A stretch of DNA of 64,000 bases from Parus major (GCF_001522545.3 NC_031769.1:9104470-9168469), one strand, 5' to 3'; positions 53,723 through 64,000 are shown, counted from the stretch's first letter. Made by a program: numbers and translations. Notes: a model not told the origin generated them from the letters alone.

Positions 53723-55314
53723 AAAAGGCTAAGTCACAAGTTAAGCTGAACTCAAAGAACATCACTTTACTTCTGAGTGCCCACACAGAGTGTGGGTGTT
53801 TAACAAATGTGGCACAACAAATCCTCTTTAAATTCACACTTATAATAATTCAGGTTATCTTGTTTATGTATGCACATGCAGAAAAAATCCCTAAGCAGCA
53901 ATATTTTCATATTTGGGGGATGTGTTTTCGTTACTCTTTTGTTTTTTTTAAGGAAAAGAAATCAAATGATCTGCAACTGCTGCAGATCCTGTGCATCAGC
54001 AGCTGAAGAGACCCTTACCACTTAACCTGTAGCACGATAGCCTTTGGTAAGAGGAGTAGAAGATTGAGAGCCTGGCACTGCTTCAAGCTGACCTTGAGCT
54101 GGAAATTAATTTTTAAGAATCCCTTCTTTCCCCTCATTCTGCTTTAACAAATTTTAGCCTTTCCATCTTCAAGGATTGTTATAGCAAAGCTGGTGTGCAG
54201 TTAGACTAGGGTGGTTCATTGTATTCTTCCATACTGGAGATAAAAGTGCAAAGAACACTTTCTGAACAAAAGACCTGTCTAAAAGTTTAATTAGATTTCT
54301 AACTACATCAGGTTAATTATTCCACAAATTGGGGGACCAGAGCAATTCTGTACTTCTATTTTAAAAATACCAAATAGTGCATGATTTTATGCATTTCTTA
54401 AAGAGAGTTTCTACCTGAAGGTATAAGCTACAGGAACTTAACAGAAGCAAAATGAAAGCCATGTGCCAGCTAATGCAAGAGAACATCAGCATAGACTTTA
54501 ATCAAGTAAATGTTGCAACGAGACTAAAACAAAATCACAATAAATATTCCTTATTTGCTAATCTATTTTATTTTAAATGTCGATAAAAGACCCTCATTAT
54601 TTATAAATAGAAACATAATTTTCCAGCTGAAAGCATATCTTCAGCTTTTCTTTATATCAATTAATATAAATTTTCCTAAATTTCAGTAATGAGAAGGCAG
54701 ATGTACATAACTAAAAGCCTGTCACTATTTCAATTCTAAGACTTCTCAAGGAGAAGGGACATCACACTTAGGGGGATTCCAAGTTGTCAGCAGTGCCTTC
54801 TTTTCACAGCTAGGTCCTTGCCAAGCCATTTAAAGGCAAGCTTGGTATTTTGCACATCACTAACACCCACCCATCCTTCACATTTCCCTCCACTACTGCC
54901 CTTTTGTATTATACATCAAAGCACAGACCGCTTAAGTAGCATGATGGAAAAAAAAAAAAGAGACACTAATGTTGCTTACATTCCATCACACTGTTACTCC
55001 TTGCTTTTACTTGTCATTCCCTTTGAATCCCCTATTGATGTGACACATTGGGACGTGGATATACTACAGATGCAGCATGATTCATCAGGAGTATATGGCT
55101 CCACTTGCAGCACAAAAATGTTTTTAGGAGATACCCAAGTTCATTAACTCCGTGTTTCTCGCTTGGAGGCCACTTCAACAATTGTTTTCTTTCTCAGGCC
55201 ACTTTGCCTGCATCTCTGCTCAGCAGTCAAGGACTGTGTTCTTAAAGAGCTGTGGGCAGTAATGCAGATGTAATGTGTGTTGGATTGTTCCTTTCATTCT
55301 GCCTTCAAGCACTC
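53723..55314. other. non-coding DNA between CR1 fragments
   Basis: Unique-looking AT-rich sequence. No gene is recognised. A 12-base A run lies at about 54948-54959. Confidence 0.5.
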
Positions 55315-55420
55315 TGAGTTGGAAGGGACCCACAAAGATCACAGAAGTTCAGTTCCTGGCCCTGCACAGGATGGCCCCACAAATTACACTGTGTGCCTGA
55401 GAGCATTGTCCAAATAACTG
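55315..55420 (-). mobile_element. CR1 retrotransposon, short 3'-end fragment
   Basis: In + orientation it reads GAGTTGGAAGGGACCCACAA, GATCACAGAAGTTCAGTTCC, TGGCCCTGCACAGGATGGCC, then TGTGCCTGAGAGCATTGTCC. This is the reverse complement of the CR1 3' UTR. Only about 105 bp remain. The short frames on the - strand here (55305-55586 and 55349-55558) run through this repeat and are not genes. Confidence 0.85.
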
Positions 55421-56579
55421 AAAATAACCTAGGTGGGAAAAACTGGAACAACCTAACCAGGATAAAGCAGTAACAAGAGATAAAGGACAGAGGGCAAAAT
55501 AAAACAATCCTAACAGTTTGAGACAATAACAATATGTAATTAAAGATTTTAAAAACACATTGTTGGCAGAAAATGTTCAGAGACAATGAAAATTGTGACT
55601 AGATCTGATGATCTCCTGAACTCCTGACACCTGACAAGTTAATTGAGTCATTTGTGCCCCTTTACCAGTTCCAGCTACTTTCATTTTCTAAGAAAAAATA
55701 CCTGTCCTGGATCAAATCTTTCTATAACACAAGAACATAGTATCTCCTTGATGATGAGTAGCCTTGAGGAGCTTATATGAGCTCTGTCTGAGGAAGAAAG
55801 AGGACATAATTATCTGCAGAGATAGGGAGAACTAAAAAAACACCTGAAGATAACTTCATGAGCATTTTATACTGGCGTAGAGTGGCATGATCACAGCCCT
55901 GACTGTTCATTCCTGCCTCTTTCACCTCTGGCTAGTTTTAGCTGGGTTTAGTTCTCCCAGCCTGCAGAGGACACGGCAGCACGAGGACAGCAGAGGAGCA
56001 GAAGTGATTTCCAGCTCAGAAGGCAAATCCATCAGGCAGTTTTTTGGCATCAGGGGAACTTTGTGCTACCCTAAAATATGCATGAAACTACACTGTTAAT
56101 ACTTATGTGTTGCCAGAACTGAAGAGTTCTATTTTTTTCTGTTATCCATTTCCTATAAAACCTTAGTACTCAGATGTACTATTCAAAGTACTTGCCTGCA
56201 GGTTGTGGCCAAACTAAAACTGAAGCCCAGCTGCATTCCTGGAAAATTACCATCTCTCCTGAAAGCCCTGTGCCTTCCTGCTGCTTTGCATTTTCATTAC
56301 TCTCTGTAGTTTTCGCAAGTTTGCTACTGCATATAAAGAATATAGGCTTTCATGTTAAAGCAAACATACATATACTCTGTAAAGTTGTGTGAATTTTGCT
56401 GTTTCAAATAACTGAGGACAAATCTGGCTTCCAGTTCCTTCTAAAAGTTTGCCTAACACTCTTTGCAAGCTCTGAAGCTCAAGCAGTAACTTGTCGAAAG
56501 TTTCACAATTGAAAACTTTTTAAGAGATAAAAATCTTTTAAGTTACACTACACAGGCAAAAAACACAGCTACCCAAGGA
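55421..56579. other. non-coding DNA between CR1 fragments
   Basis: No gene is recognised. A GC-richer patch lies at about 55880-56050. It contains TAGTTTTAGCTGGGTTTAG, which weakly resembles the start of the LTR at 20855-21410, but the similarity does not continue. Confidence 0.5.
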
Positions 56580-56902
56580 GGCTCTGGGACAAACAAGAAG
56601 ATGGAGAGAGACTTCTTACAAGGACATGTAGTGGCAAGAAAAGGGGGAATGGTTTCAAACTGAAAGGGCAGGTTTAGATTAGGTATTACAAAGAAATTCT
56701 GTGCTGTGAGGATGATGAGATACAGGATCAGGTTGCCCAAAGGAGCTGCGGCTGCCCCACCCCTGGAAGTGTTCGAGGTCAGGCTGGATGAGGCTTTGAG
56801 CAAGCTGGACAAGTTAAAGATGTTCCTCCCCATGGCAGGGAGCTTGGAACTACACGATCCTTAATGTCCCCTCCAATGCAAACCATTCCACGACTCTAGG
56901 AT
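56580..56902 (+). mobile_element. CR1 retrotransposon, 3'-end fragment
   Basis: Collinear CR1 3' sequence: GATGGAGAGAGACTTCTTAC, AAGGACATGTAGTGGCAAGA, GGCAGGTTTAGATTAGGTAT, AAGAAATTCTGTGCTGTGAG, CAGGTTGCCCAAAGGAGC, CCCTGGAAGTGTTCGAGGTC, AGGCTGGATGAGGCTTTGAG, CCATGGCAGGGAGCTTGGAA, CTACACGATCCTTAATGTCC, then CCATTCCACGACTCTAGG as the decayed terminal 8-base units. It is the least diverged CR1 copy here. The frame on the opposite strand (56543-56833) is a shadow of the repeat. Confidence 0.92.
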
Positions 56903-58731
56903 AATAACTAGTACTGCCAACCCATCAGATTTAATTGCCAGCAATGAAATATGACATAACATAACACAATTGCAGTTTCCAACAAGCATTGTTGGAAAGC
57001 ATTTCATAATATTTCCAATTTTTGCAATATTGAGTCTGTTTTATTTGCAATCCTATTTAAATATTTTAAGATGTGACCTCATTTCACTTCCATATTTATT
57101 AGAATGAAATTTCTAAATTACTAACATATCAGGGCATGTCTATCCCATTTCTGTTTGAAATGTATTATTAAAAATTACTTCATGAAAATATAGGTTATAA
57201 TGTAAAGAATGTATCTGAATGGCATTCTAAAATGTGAAAACTAAAAGTTGTATGAGGAATGGAAAAAGTAACTGGACATTGAGTAACTGCAGCAACACAA
57301 AAAGAATTCAAGATTAGAAGGACAAGCATTGAATGAAATGGAATGACAGAATTAATTACAGCTTAAGCCTCAGTTTTTACTAAAATGCTAAATCAAATTT
57401 TAAAATTGTCCCACAATTTCTGTCAGAATAAAACACTCTTACAATTCTAGAAACCTAAGTAAACAAGTGAGAGTGGCAGTACTAGCACATTTATAAACCT
57501 CAAAAATTCCAGGGTGCAGACAAGAAATTACTTTTTGTCCCCTCTGATTCACCTCAGTAAGAGTCTGGAGCAGTTTGCTTTAAAAGCTGTTCAGTAACTA
57601 AATGTGACAGTCCCAAACTGCAGGATGAGTGATAGCTGCTTCTTGCAGGAGGTCAGTGATTTAACTCATCCCTGTATTTCCATTAAATTCAACAACTAAA
57701 TATCGCACATCCACTGGACAGATCTAAAGGAAAGAGAAATGTGTCACCTGGTTTGAAATATACCCAAACAGAAGACAGAGATGGCTTAAAACTGTGATTC
57801 TGAAAGATACTAAATAGCACTGTGTCATAATACCTTTAGTAAGTGATGATACAAGACACAGAAAGTATGTTCAGAGAATGAAGAATACATTTTTTTTCCT
57901 GGGATGCTTGTAAATATTTAAAGTTAGGGAAAATACACAGTAATTTATTGGTGATTGTCAGAGGAACAGAGAAGGAAATTTTCTCACCAGTAAATCACTG
58001 CTCTTTCTGCAAGAAGTAATCAGTTATTCCACACTACTACATCTCAGCTGCTCTTACTTGTCACTGTGATGAATCTCCACTTTGAAAAAAGTTTCTAAGT
58101 ACAAAATTTATAATACTTTGTAATTAGAGCAGTTTATTCTTAAGTTCTCATGCAGAGTTACAATTGTAGCTCGGCGGAAAAAAATATAATTGGCCAAATT
58201 CTATCCTGACATACTTTATGCAGAATGCAAATCAAAGTAGTCACTCAGGCCCTGTGATGATGAAAGAGAACAGTGCAAACCAGGAAACTGAATCCTTTGG
58301 GATGGAACAGGTAAGGAGGACTCAGAGTGTCTGGTAGCATCCAGAGCTCCAAATGAGAGCTGAGAAATCCCAGATCACCTCACTTCAGAAGCAACTAGTA
58401 TATATCATCTTAGTTAAAACCTCTGTTTTCAAAGCTGGCAGCTCTGCTCCAGGCTATACACAAAAATGAGCTACTTGGGGAAAAGAAAAACAAAAAAAAC
58501 CCACATTAATTAAACCTAGCAAACTGTCATGAAAAGAGAAGTAAAATATCCTGGAAAAGCAATCAAAAAAAAAAAAAAAGAATTTACATTTTTTCTCTAA
58601 AACTTTTCTAGATTTTTGTACATTTTAAAGTAGAAAAATAAAATTATAATCGAATTTTTCTTTGATATTTCTGAAAATTTATTATTCATATGAATAAATC
58701 TAATCATAAGCATGACAAAACAAAAAATTTA
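56903..58731. other. AT-rich non-coding DNA
   Basis: No gene or repeat family is recognised. A 15-base A run lies at 58565-58579. Confidence 0.55.
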
Positions 58732-58764
58732 TCATCTTGAAAGGAAAATTTCCCTTCAAGATGA
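58732..58764. repeat. 33-bp near-perfect palindrome
   Basis: Left arm TCATCTTGAAAGGAAA (58732-58747), one central A, right arm TTTCCCTTCAAGATGA (58749-58764). 15 of 16 positions pair; the one mismatch is A opposite C. With almost no loop it could extrude as a cruciform but is unlikely to be a microRNA hairpin. Confidence 0.9.
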
Positions 58765-59861
58765 CAACATTGCTTTACACTTAGACCCCTAGTTTTTTTA
58801 TGTTTCAACTTTTGCCAGAGCTATATTTCTACTCCCATTCAAAAGCCTCACAGATTTTATAAGCCTTTTTCACCTGAACCATTTTGTCTGTCTCAGGCTT
58901 TTCCAACCTACAGCTACTCTAATAGCTAATTCTACTCAAATAGCTAATTCTACTCAAATAGCACACACCTACTCTTTCCTACTGTTTACAGTTGACAGCA
59001 AATTTGGAGATTTAGAACCACATTGGTTCAGGACAGAGCATTATCTCATTAATTTATAATTTAATTTTTCTTAGTATGTCCCATTCATCACTCTTTAGTT
59101 ACCATTAGTACCTATCATGAAAAACGGATCTTTTGTTATTACTATAATGCAGTAATTAAAAAACAAAACAAAAACCATTGACTAACATGCTCAATTTGTA
59201 TAAATGGTCTTAAAAAGTCTTCTTAGTGTTGAAATGAGTTTAAATTTTCCACTTGTCTTGATGCCTATGAAATTGGATTTGGGTAAAACTGCCCTCCAAA
59301 CTCAAGCAGTTAATCAATGTCCTCTGCCCCACAGCACTATTTATTTTAGAGCTGATTTACTTAAACATTATAAACAAGGTAATAAAGAAGCTTCAGTGTG
59401 GGAGTTTTCATGGGAATCACATCTGTTTCCTATTGATTTAGAAAACCTTTGTTACCTTTAATTTTTTCCCCTCAGAAAAAGCAGCATTAAAAAATATTTC
59501 TCAATATTACCAAAGTCCAAAAGGTAGAATTACCTTTATTGTGAAAAATTGTTTTTATTAACAAATTTCTTATGAAGTGTATTTGACATCAGTGCAAACT
59601 AAGATTAGAATTACAAAATTTAGGATATAAATGGTATTTGCCTACATAGAGGTTAGATGAACAGAAATTCACCTCTCCTTTTAGAATTATTATTAGACAA
59701 CAAAATCTTAGACTTAGGCTGCTAGGTTCCAAAAAAGTATGTTATGGTCAAATAAGTAAATCCAGTAAAAACAGTGAAAGAATACAGCTTGTTGTCCAGC
59801 TGGAGGAGGGAGTGTGTAAAATAGAAGGATTAAAAATTCCTAAGTAGCATGGAAAACATAA
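58765..59861. other. AT-rich non-coding DNA
   Basis: Contains the 18-bp tandem repeat at 58921-58962 and a short frame at 59204-59461 (85 codons) without any known motif. Nothing else is recognised. Confidence 0.5.
58921..58962. repeat. 18-bp tandem repeat, 2.3 copies
   Basis: AATAGCTAATTCTACTCA occurs at 58921 and 58939 without mismatch, then AATAGC at 58957. The identity of the copies suggests recent expansion. Confidence 0.92.
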
Positions 59862-60353
59862 ACACAAAGAACTAAATTCACCATCCTGTCAACACACAAG
59901 AACAGTTTTTTAAAGAGGACTCAGAAAATTCTAGAAATGAGTAAGCAAGAATGTGATATAATTTTTGATCTAGCACTTTCTGAGATGAAAATTTCTGAAG
60001 GCTGGAAAAACAAACCAGAGAATTGTGAGTATCTGATTGGCCTATTCTTTTGTACACTTTTAGGTAAATGCTATAGGCCACCAATGCTACAGGTAAATGT
60101 TAAAAGCAAAAGAGAATGTAGGGGCTGTGTGGACCCTGAGTGTGGCCTAGAACTGCTCTTATCAGGTTCACTGGTAAGTACTGATGTTCCACAGTTAAAA
60201 ATAGGACCAAGGTTAAACCAAAGAAAATATAAGCCAAAAATAGATATAGGAGTTCCATGGGATATTCTGGTTCCAAGTTCTATTTCTATAAAGCACATGG
60301 ATATAGATAATAAGCTGGCTACAGATCATGTAATGAAGGGATTTATATTTTAA
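59862..60353 (+). CDS. candidate coding fragment, 138 codons from ATG (59937), function unknown
   Basis: The frame is open from 59862, just after a TAA, to the TAA at 60351-60353; the first ATG is at 59937. Its residue mix is more protein-like than other frames here: mixed charge, six of seven Cys at residues 30-69 (C6, C30, C39, C45, C61, C64, C69, including CRGCVDPEC), a short hydrophobic run YLIGLFFCTLL at 32-42, KCYRPP at 44-49 and GVPWDILVP at 105-113. KCYRPP resembles a piece of the LINE/CR1 endonuclease, but the flanking residues do not fit. It also holds a possible 110-bp exon, 60064-60173, between a pyrimidine-rich TTTTAG and a strong donor CTG|GTAAGT. It could be a decayed viral or transposon gene, an exon, or chance. 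No homologue is recognised. Confidence 0.2.
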   Translation, partial: TQRTKFTILSTHKNSFLKRTQKILEMSKQECDIIFDLALSEMKISEGWKNKPENCEYLIGLFFCTLLGKCYRPPMLQVNVKSKRECRGCVDPECGLELLLSGSLVSTDVPQLKIGPRLNQRKYKPKIDIGVPWDILVPSSISIKHMDIDNKLATDHVMKGFIF

Positions 60354-60589
60354 CTAGAAGAAAGAGTCAATAGGGTGACCACGGTATGCTGGAGATCATT
60401 CTAAGCCCTTTGCTTAAAATGCAAATGTTCCAGAAGTTTCTCGGGATGAATTTGACCAAAAAAAAAAGGCATATTCTCACAAAGTATGGAGCAGCTGTGA
60501 TGGGTGACCAGCAGACAAGCAGTCACAAAAGTCCACAGCTATCCAGCTTCCTCCAAGTGAACTCCCCACATCTGATCAGCTGAAAACGC

Positions 60590-60690
60590 CTCTGGCCTTG
60601 ACAGATCATATTGACTACAATGGGAGCTTGGTTAACTAATTCATTATAGGCATCTACGGAGACACATCTAAACATGGGTGTCAATCTGAA
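60590..60690. repeat. possible ancient interspersed repeat trace
   Basis: CATATTGACTACAATGGGAG and the following TTCATTATAGGCATCTACGG resemble a text common in reptile and archosaur repeats, where a TTGACTTCAATGGGAG-like core is followed by a TAGGCACCTA-like segment. The match is short and from memory, so it is tentative. Confidence 0.25.
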
Positions 60691-61045
60691 GCTGAAACCA
60701 GCCACACTTAATTCAAATGTGCCTTGACTATTCACATTTAAGTAATGCATATTATGATGCTTTTATGATTTTATTATCTTCCAGCCAGGCTTGAATTGCT
60801 GACCCCATTTAGCTTTCCAGTTAAATAGCTGTTTGATGATTTGCCAAAACCAAAATCATGTGTACAGATTGTTCTTCACTGGATTGATTTAGGATTTATT
60901 TTCAAGATCATGTCTGCCCCATTTGCAGATGTTCTGTTCTCCTTAATAAGGAGAAGAAAACTGACAAGACTTGTTAGAAAATTCATATCACTTATCTTCT
61001 GTTATTCCAGTCTGCAGCTTGTCTGAAAACTTGTTGCTTCTATCC

Positions 61046-61062
61046 TTTTTTTTTTTTTTTTT
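61046..61062. repeat. (T)17 homopolymer
   Basis: Seventeen consecutive T. No retroposed gene is seen on either side, so it is not called as a retroposon tail. Confidence 0.9.
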
Positions 61063-61117
61063 GTCAGAACCAATAAATCCTACACTTCATCACTTCATCC
61101 TATTTTTTATTTTCAGA

Positions 61118-61200
61118 TAGGATTTTCAAAGAGACCTAAGGGATTCTCACTTCTTATTAGAAGTCCCTGGGAACTGGGCTTTTAACTTTTTGAAACTTCT
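61118..61200. repeat. possible ancient foldback (MITE-like) repeat
   Basis: TAGGATTTTCAAAGAGACCTAAGGGA at the left and GGGCTTTTAACTTTTTGAAACTT at the right form imperfect inverted ends (TTTCAAA against TTTGAAA). The left end resembles a GATTTTCAAAGG..CCTAAGGGAGTTAGG text that I associate with very old repeats in turtles, crocodilians and birds. I cannot name the family. Confidence 0.35.
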
Positions 61201-63428
61201 TATCTTGCTCCTGTAAGCTTTCCCATTCGGCAGCCCTGAGTCAACACAGACAGCAGGTAATCACTAACATGAAGCAAGGTTTAAAGGATGGGTTTTAAAT
61301 CAAGGAGCTGCTTACCTGACCACAACCAAAGCTGATGCCTGTGTAATCTTGCTATCAAGTCTTATGATTCCTCTATATATAACTTCAAATGTCATGATAA
61401 ATCTGGGATGCTGCTACCTGTCCTTTCAGGCTGCTCCTAAAAATAAATAAAATGGTCCAGCAACAATTCTCTGACCCTGGTATTTATTACACAGCATGGC
61501 TCACATGCATTTGGCTGACTTCTCTCACTCTATCTCTTCTTCTTCCAAAATAAAACAGCTGCATGCTACCTCCCTGGATCCTTGGCCCATAATGTATTCC
61601 CAGACTGCCTGGGCATTACCTGCAAATGTGCTTATTTAACACTCCAAACTGCACCACAGACATAACCATGCTGGCAGTTCAGGAGTCTGGATGATCTAAT
61701 GCCTGTGATCAGGCCCAAAGTGTGTCCAGGATTAATTTATCAACAAAGACATAACCTCATGCTCCTAGAGGATGACGCACTTTGGGTGACAGTTGGATTC
61801 TTTTTGCCTGGAACTGTAAGGAAAAGTGGACTTCTCGATGGGTGCATTTCATGGAAGACCTTTTTTTTTTTCATAAAGCAATTTTATTCTTCCCTGGGGA
61901 AGTAGCTTTCTCTGTCCTTTCTTAGCCTGAAGACATAATGACATTCTCTGAGAAAGGAGTAATCACTCAAAAATTACTTAGTCGTCTCTTCCGTGTGGCA
62001 AGCTCTCTCTGCCAAGGGTTGGCAGTGTGAGTTCCATAAAACTGCCCTAAGAAACCTTTTAAAAAATATATTTTGAGAGATGTCTCTTTCATTCACCATC
62101 ACAGTGTAAGTGTTGAAGTTAAAAGGTGAAGTCTTCCAGTCTCAACAAGGAAGTTTAACCAAAACTTTGAGACAGGTGTCAAATCCAGATGAGAGTTTAG
62201 AGTGTTGCTCTTCTCAGCCCCCAATTACTGATGTGTATTTCCATTCTTAAGAATCCCATTTCTATCAGGTGCTTAACTTCCTGTTCCTTGTTTGGAAAAC
62301 TCTGTTGCTTAAACCTAAATTGGTTAGCCAAACACTTAATTTATATTCATGTCTGGCACAGGTGGTCCTAACAGTGACCAGATTCTCTGGATCTGAACAT
62401 CAACATTTTTGCTGTTTTTTCATGCCTAATCCAGATATCACTTTCCACTTTTCCTGTGCTATTCTCATTCTCAGCCCCTTCTTATTTCTCTGGTTTCAAT
62501 TCTCTCATTTTGAAACCATCAGTCATTCCTTAAATAACATCCTGTGTTATCCCACATTCTTCCTTTCCCCTCTTCCTTCTGCAGCTTTCTTGGGGGAAAG
62601 GTGTTGCTTGTCTCAGGTCTGTTATCTGACTCTCCAATTAATCTGTTGCCTTATTACATTCTTCTTTTATCCTTCACTCAATCTTCTTCTAGATATCCAA
62701 ATCACATATTTTATATGTGAGTTATTCCTTATGCAAACCACCTGTGATGTCCTCAGGGTTCTGAGTTGTCTCCCCTCCTAGAAGCAGCTCAAGGCCAGTT
62801 CACTGCTTTCAGCTGTTACAGGAAAAAAATCTGGAATTGGGGATGCCCCACTCCATCTCTTGGGAGCTGCTATCTAGCTGAGACTGTGTCCCCTGGTCTG
62901 AACTGCACTGCAGCTCTGTTGCCACCATATCAGTGCCTTGGCATGCCCTCCATTGATCTGGACCCTGACTTAGAACTTCAGATTTATTATCTCAGCCTGA
63001 TCTCATGCCTTCCTCATCACCACGGGCTTGCTGTGGCCCAGACTCTCAGCTAAACCTGGTGGGGTCATCAATGTGCCCTGCTTGCCTTGCTCAGGTGGTG
63101 GGACAGTCTCCTGTCCGTGAGGCTCCTGCCTGTGCCAGCCACGTTCCCACCCTCAGCTGCCGGCTCCCTTTCCTTCTGGGAGCAGACTGCCTCTGCTGTT
63201 CCCTGGCACATTCTTGCTGGGCCATTTTTCATTCAGGCTTTTACTTCTGCTGAAATAGCACTTGGCTTCTACTGTGTGAGAGATAAATACATTCAAAAAG
63301 CTCTTGCTTCTTTCATTTTTCTTAATTTAAATTCTTTATTTAGATATTGTACATTGATGATAGAAGGTTTGGTTTTACTCTTTCAGCAGTCCTTCAGGAA
63401 ATATGGAGATTATAATCTTTTTCCTTTA
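61201..63428. other. non-coding DNA with pyrimidine-rich and GC-richer stretches
   Basis: The + strand from 62260 to 62760 is T/C-rich and gives a 170-codon frame (62269-62781) that is dominated by Leu, Phe, Ser and Cys. That is the expected translation of pyrimidine-rich DNA and not evidence of a gene. A GC-richer block follows at 62780-63240 with overlapping frames in two phases. None shows a known domain. The block could be a decayed retroelement, but no diagnostic end or motif was found. Confidence 0.45.
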
Positions 63429-63620
63429 TTAACAGGCATCTCCCCCGAGTCTAGCAATTTTCTTTTTAGCACTTTCTAGTGCTTTCCTTCTTTCACATGC
63501 ATTTTGTAAAGTGGTTTTCCTCTCCAAAGTTACAGCTTCTATTCTTAAATCAAAAACATACCTTTCTAGTCTTCCTATACTATCTTTACTACTACTTCCT
63601 TGCTTACTGGTATTGACTCC
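63429..63620 (-). CDS. candidate terminal coding exon, 63 codons, function unknown
   Basis: On the - strand a pyrimidine-rich tract ending TATTTCTCTCCAG precedes GGAGTCAAT. From there a frame runs 63 codons to TAA at 63429-63431. An AATAAA (63425-63430, complement) overlaps the stop. The product begins GVNTSKQGSSSKDSIGRLER and continues as a highly charged stretch (ERKTTLQNACERRKALESAK) likely to form an amphipathic or coiled-coil helix. Codons are AT-ending and varied, unlike low-complexity DNA. The same frame extends upstream through the tract to an ATG (63644), so a splice is not required. No homologue is recognised and no upstream exon was found. It may be a last exon, a decayed element, or chance. 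Confidence 0.18.
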   Translation of the reverse strand, partial: GVNTSKQGSSSKDSIGRLERYVFDLRIEAVTLERKTTLQNACERRKALESAKKKIARLGGDAC

Positions 63621-63644
63621 CTGGAGAGAAATAGTTGAAGACAA

Positions 63645-63974
63645 ACATAAACTAGGAAATATGTTTAGAACTATTTAAGAGGTACTTTGTATACACCTAC
63701 ACTCTCATAATTCAAATGTGAAGATGTATTATAAGACCTGGCCTTGCTAGGAACTGATCAGTTATTTAATATTGTTACAGATATTTTCTGTCTCTTGGTT
63801 TTTACTATTTTTTCATATTTTTACCATTATTATTCTATTTCAACAACTTCTATTCCCTTCAATATCCATGCAAAAGACCATATGTTCACCAACTTACTTT
63901 GTTGCAAAAGTTATTTCATTGTCACATTCTCCTATTGTTCTTACCTAATTTTTTAATTAAAAAAAAATCAAACA
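63645..63974. other. AT-rich non-coding DNA
   Basis: Nothing recognised up to the CR1 end at the right edge. Confidence 0.5.
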
Positions 63975-64000
63975 GATCACAGAATCATAGAATCACAGAA
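63975..64000 (-). mobile_element. CR1 3' terminus, element continues past the window
   Basis: ATCACAGAATCATAGAATCACAGAA is the reverse complement of the 8-base ATTCTATG/ATTCTGTG tail units at the CR1 3' end. The body of the element should lie to the right, on the - strand. Confidence 0.8.

Larger units (their letters stand above)
60354..61117. other. non-coding DNA, one possible repeat trace
   Basis: Apart from the possible ancient repeat at 60590-60690 and a 17-base T run at 61046-61062, nothing is recognised. Short frames (+ 60386-60583, - 60523-60750) overlap the repeat trace. Confidence 0.5.

Noticed and set aside
55900..55960. TAGTTTTAGCTGGGTTTAG, like the start of the LTR at 20855-21410
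   Set aside because: Similarity ends after about 25 bases; no other LTR segment follows.
58890..58920. CTTTTCCAACCTACAGC, like a CR1 3' end, next to an 18-bp tandem repeat
   Set aside because: Sequence upstream shows no CR1 body and the tandem unit is not the CR1 8-base tail unit.
62269..62781. 170-codon frame on +
   Set aside because: Its product is almost all Leu, Phe, Ser, Cys and Thr, which follows directly from pyrimidine-rich DNA. No domain or start context supports it.

Overview
This window looks like non-coding DNA from a bird. The evidence is the repeat content. There are five fragments that read as the 3' end of the CR1 retrotransposon, the dominant avian interspersed repeat: two on the + strand and three on the - strand, one of them cut by the window end. 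There is also one near-complete long terminal repeat (LTR) of a family I recognise from avian genomes. I see no mammalian-type SINEs, no bacterial gene organisation and no phage or plasmid genes. The base composition is AT-rich throughout, with a few GC-richer islands. I cannot place the species or chromosome.

I find no protein-coding gene that I can name. Every open frame is short (187 codons or fewer), and most are plainly chance. The window is either a gene desert or the inside of a very large intron. Three short frames read more like protein than the rest and are listed as low-confidence candidates: 59862-60353 on +, 14623-14880 on - and 63429-63620 on -.

Layout. 1-14.6 kb: AT-rich unique sequence with small GC-richer patches near 2.0 and 10.7 kb. 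14.6-15.8 kb: a GC-richer block with a 33-bp tandem duplication and a hydrophobic short frame on the - strand. 15.8-20.9 kb: nothing recognised. 20855-21410: an old LTR on the - strand. 21.4-34 kb: unique sequence, including the longest open frame (32787-33350). 34.0-34.2 kb: a CR1 piece. 37.18-37.46 kb: a small CpG-bearing patch with a perfect hairpin. 37.5-52.9 kb: unique sequence and microsatellites. 52.9-57 kb: an (AT)n microsatellite followed by three CR1 fragments. 57-64 kb: unique sequence, two traces of what may be older archosaur or reptile repeats, the two other candidate coding frames, and the start of another CR1 at the right edge.

There is no operon or gene system here. The items worth checking are the three candidate frames, the CpG/hairpin patch near 37.2 kb, and several stretches that could be conserved regulatory DNA. 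All of these calls rest on reading alone; no alignment was possible.
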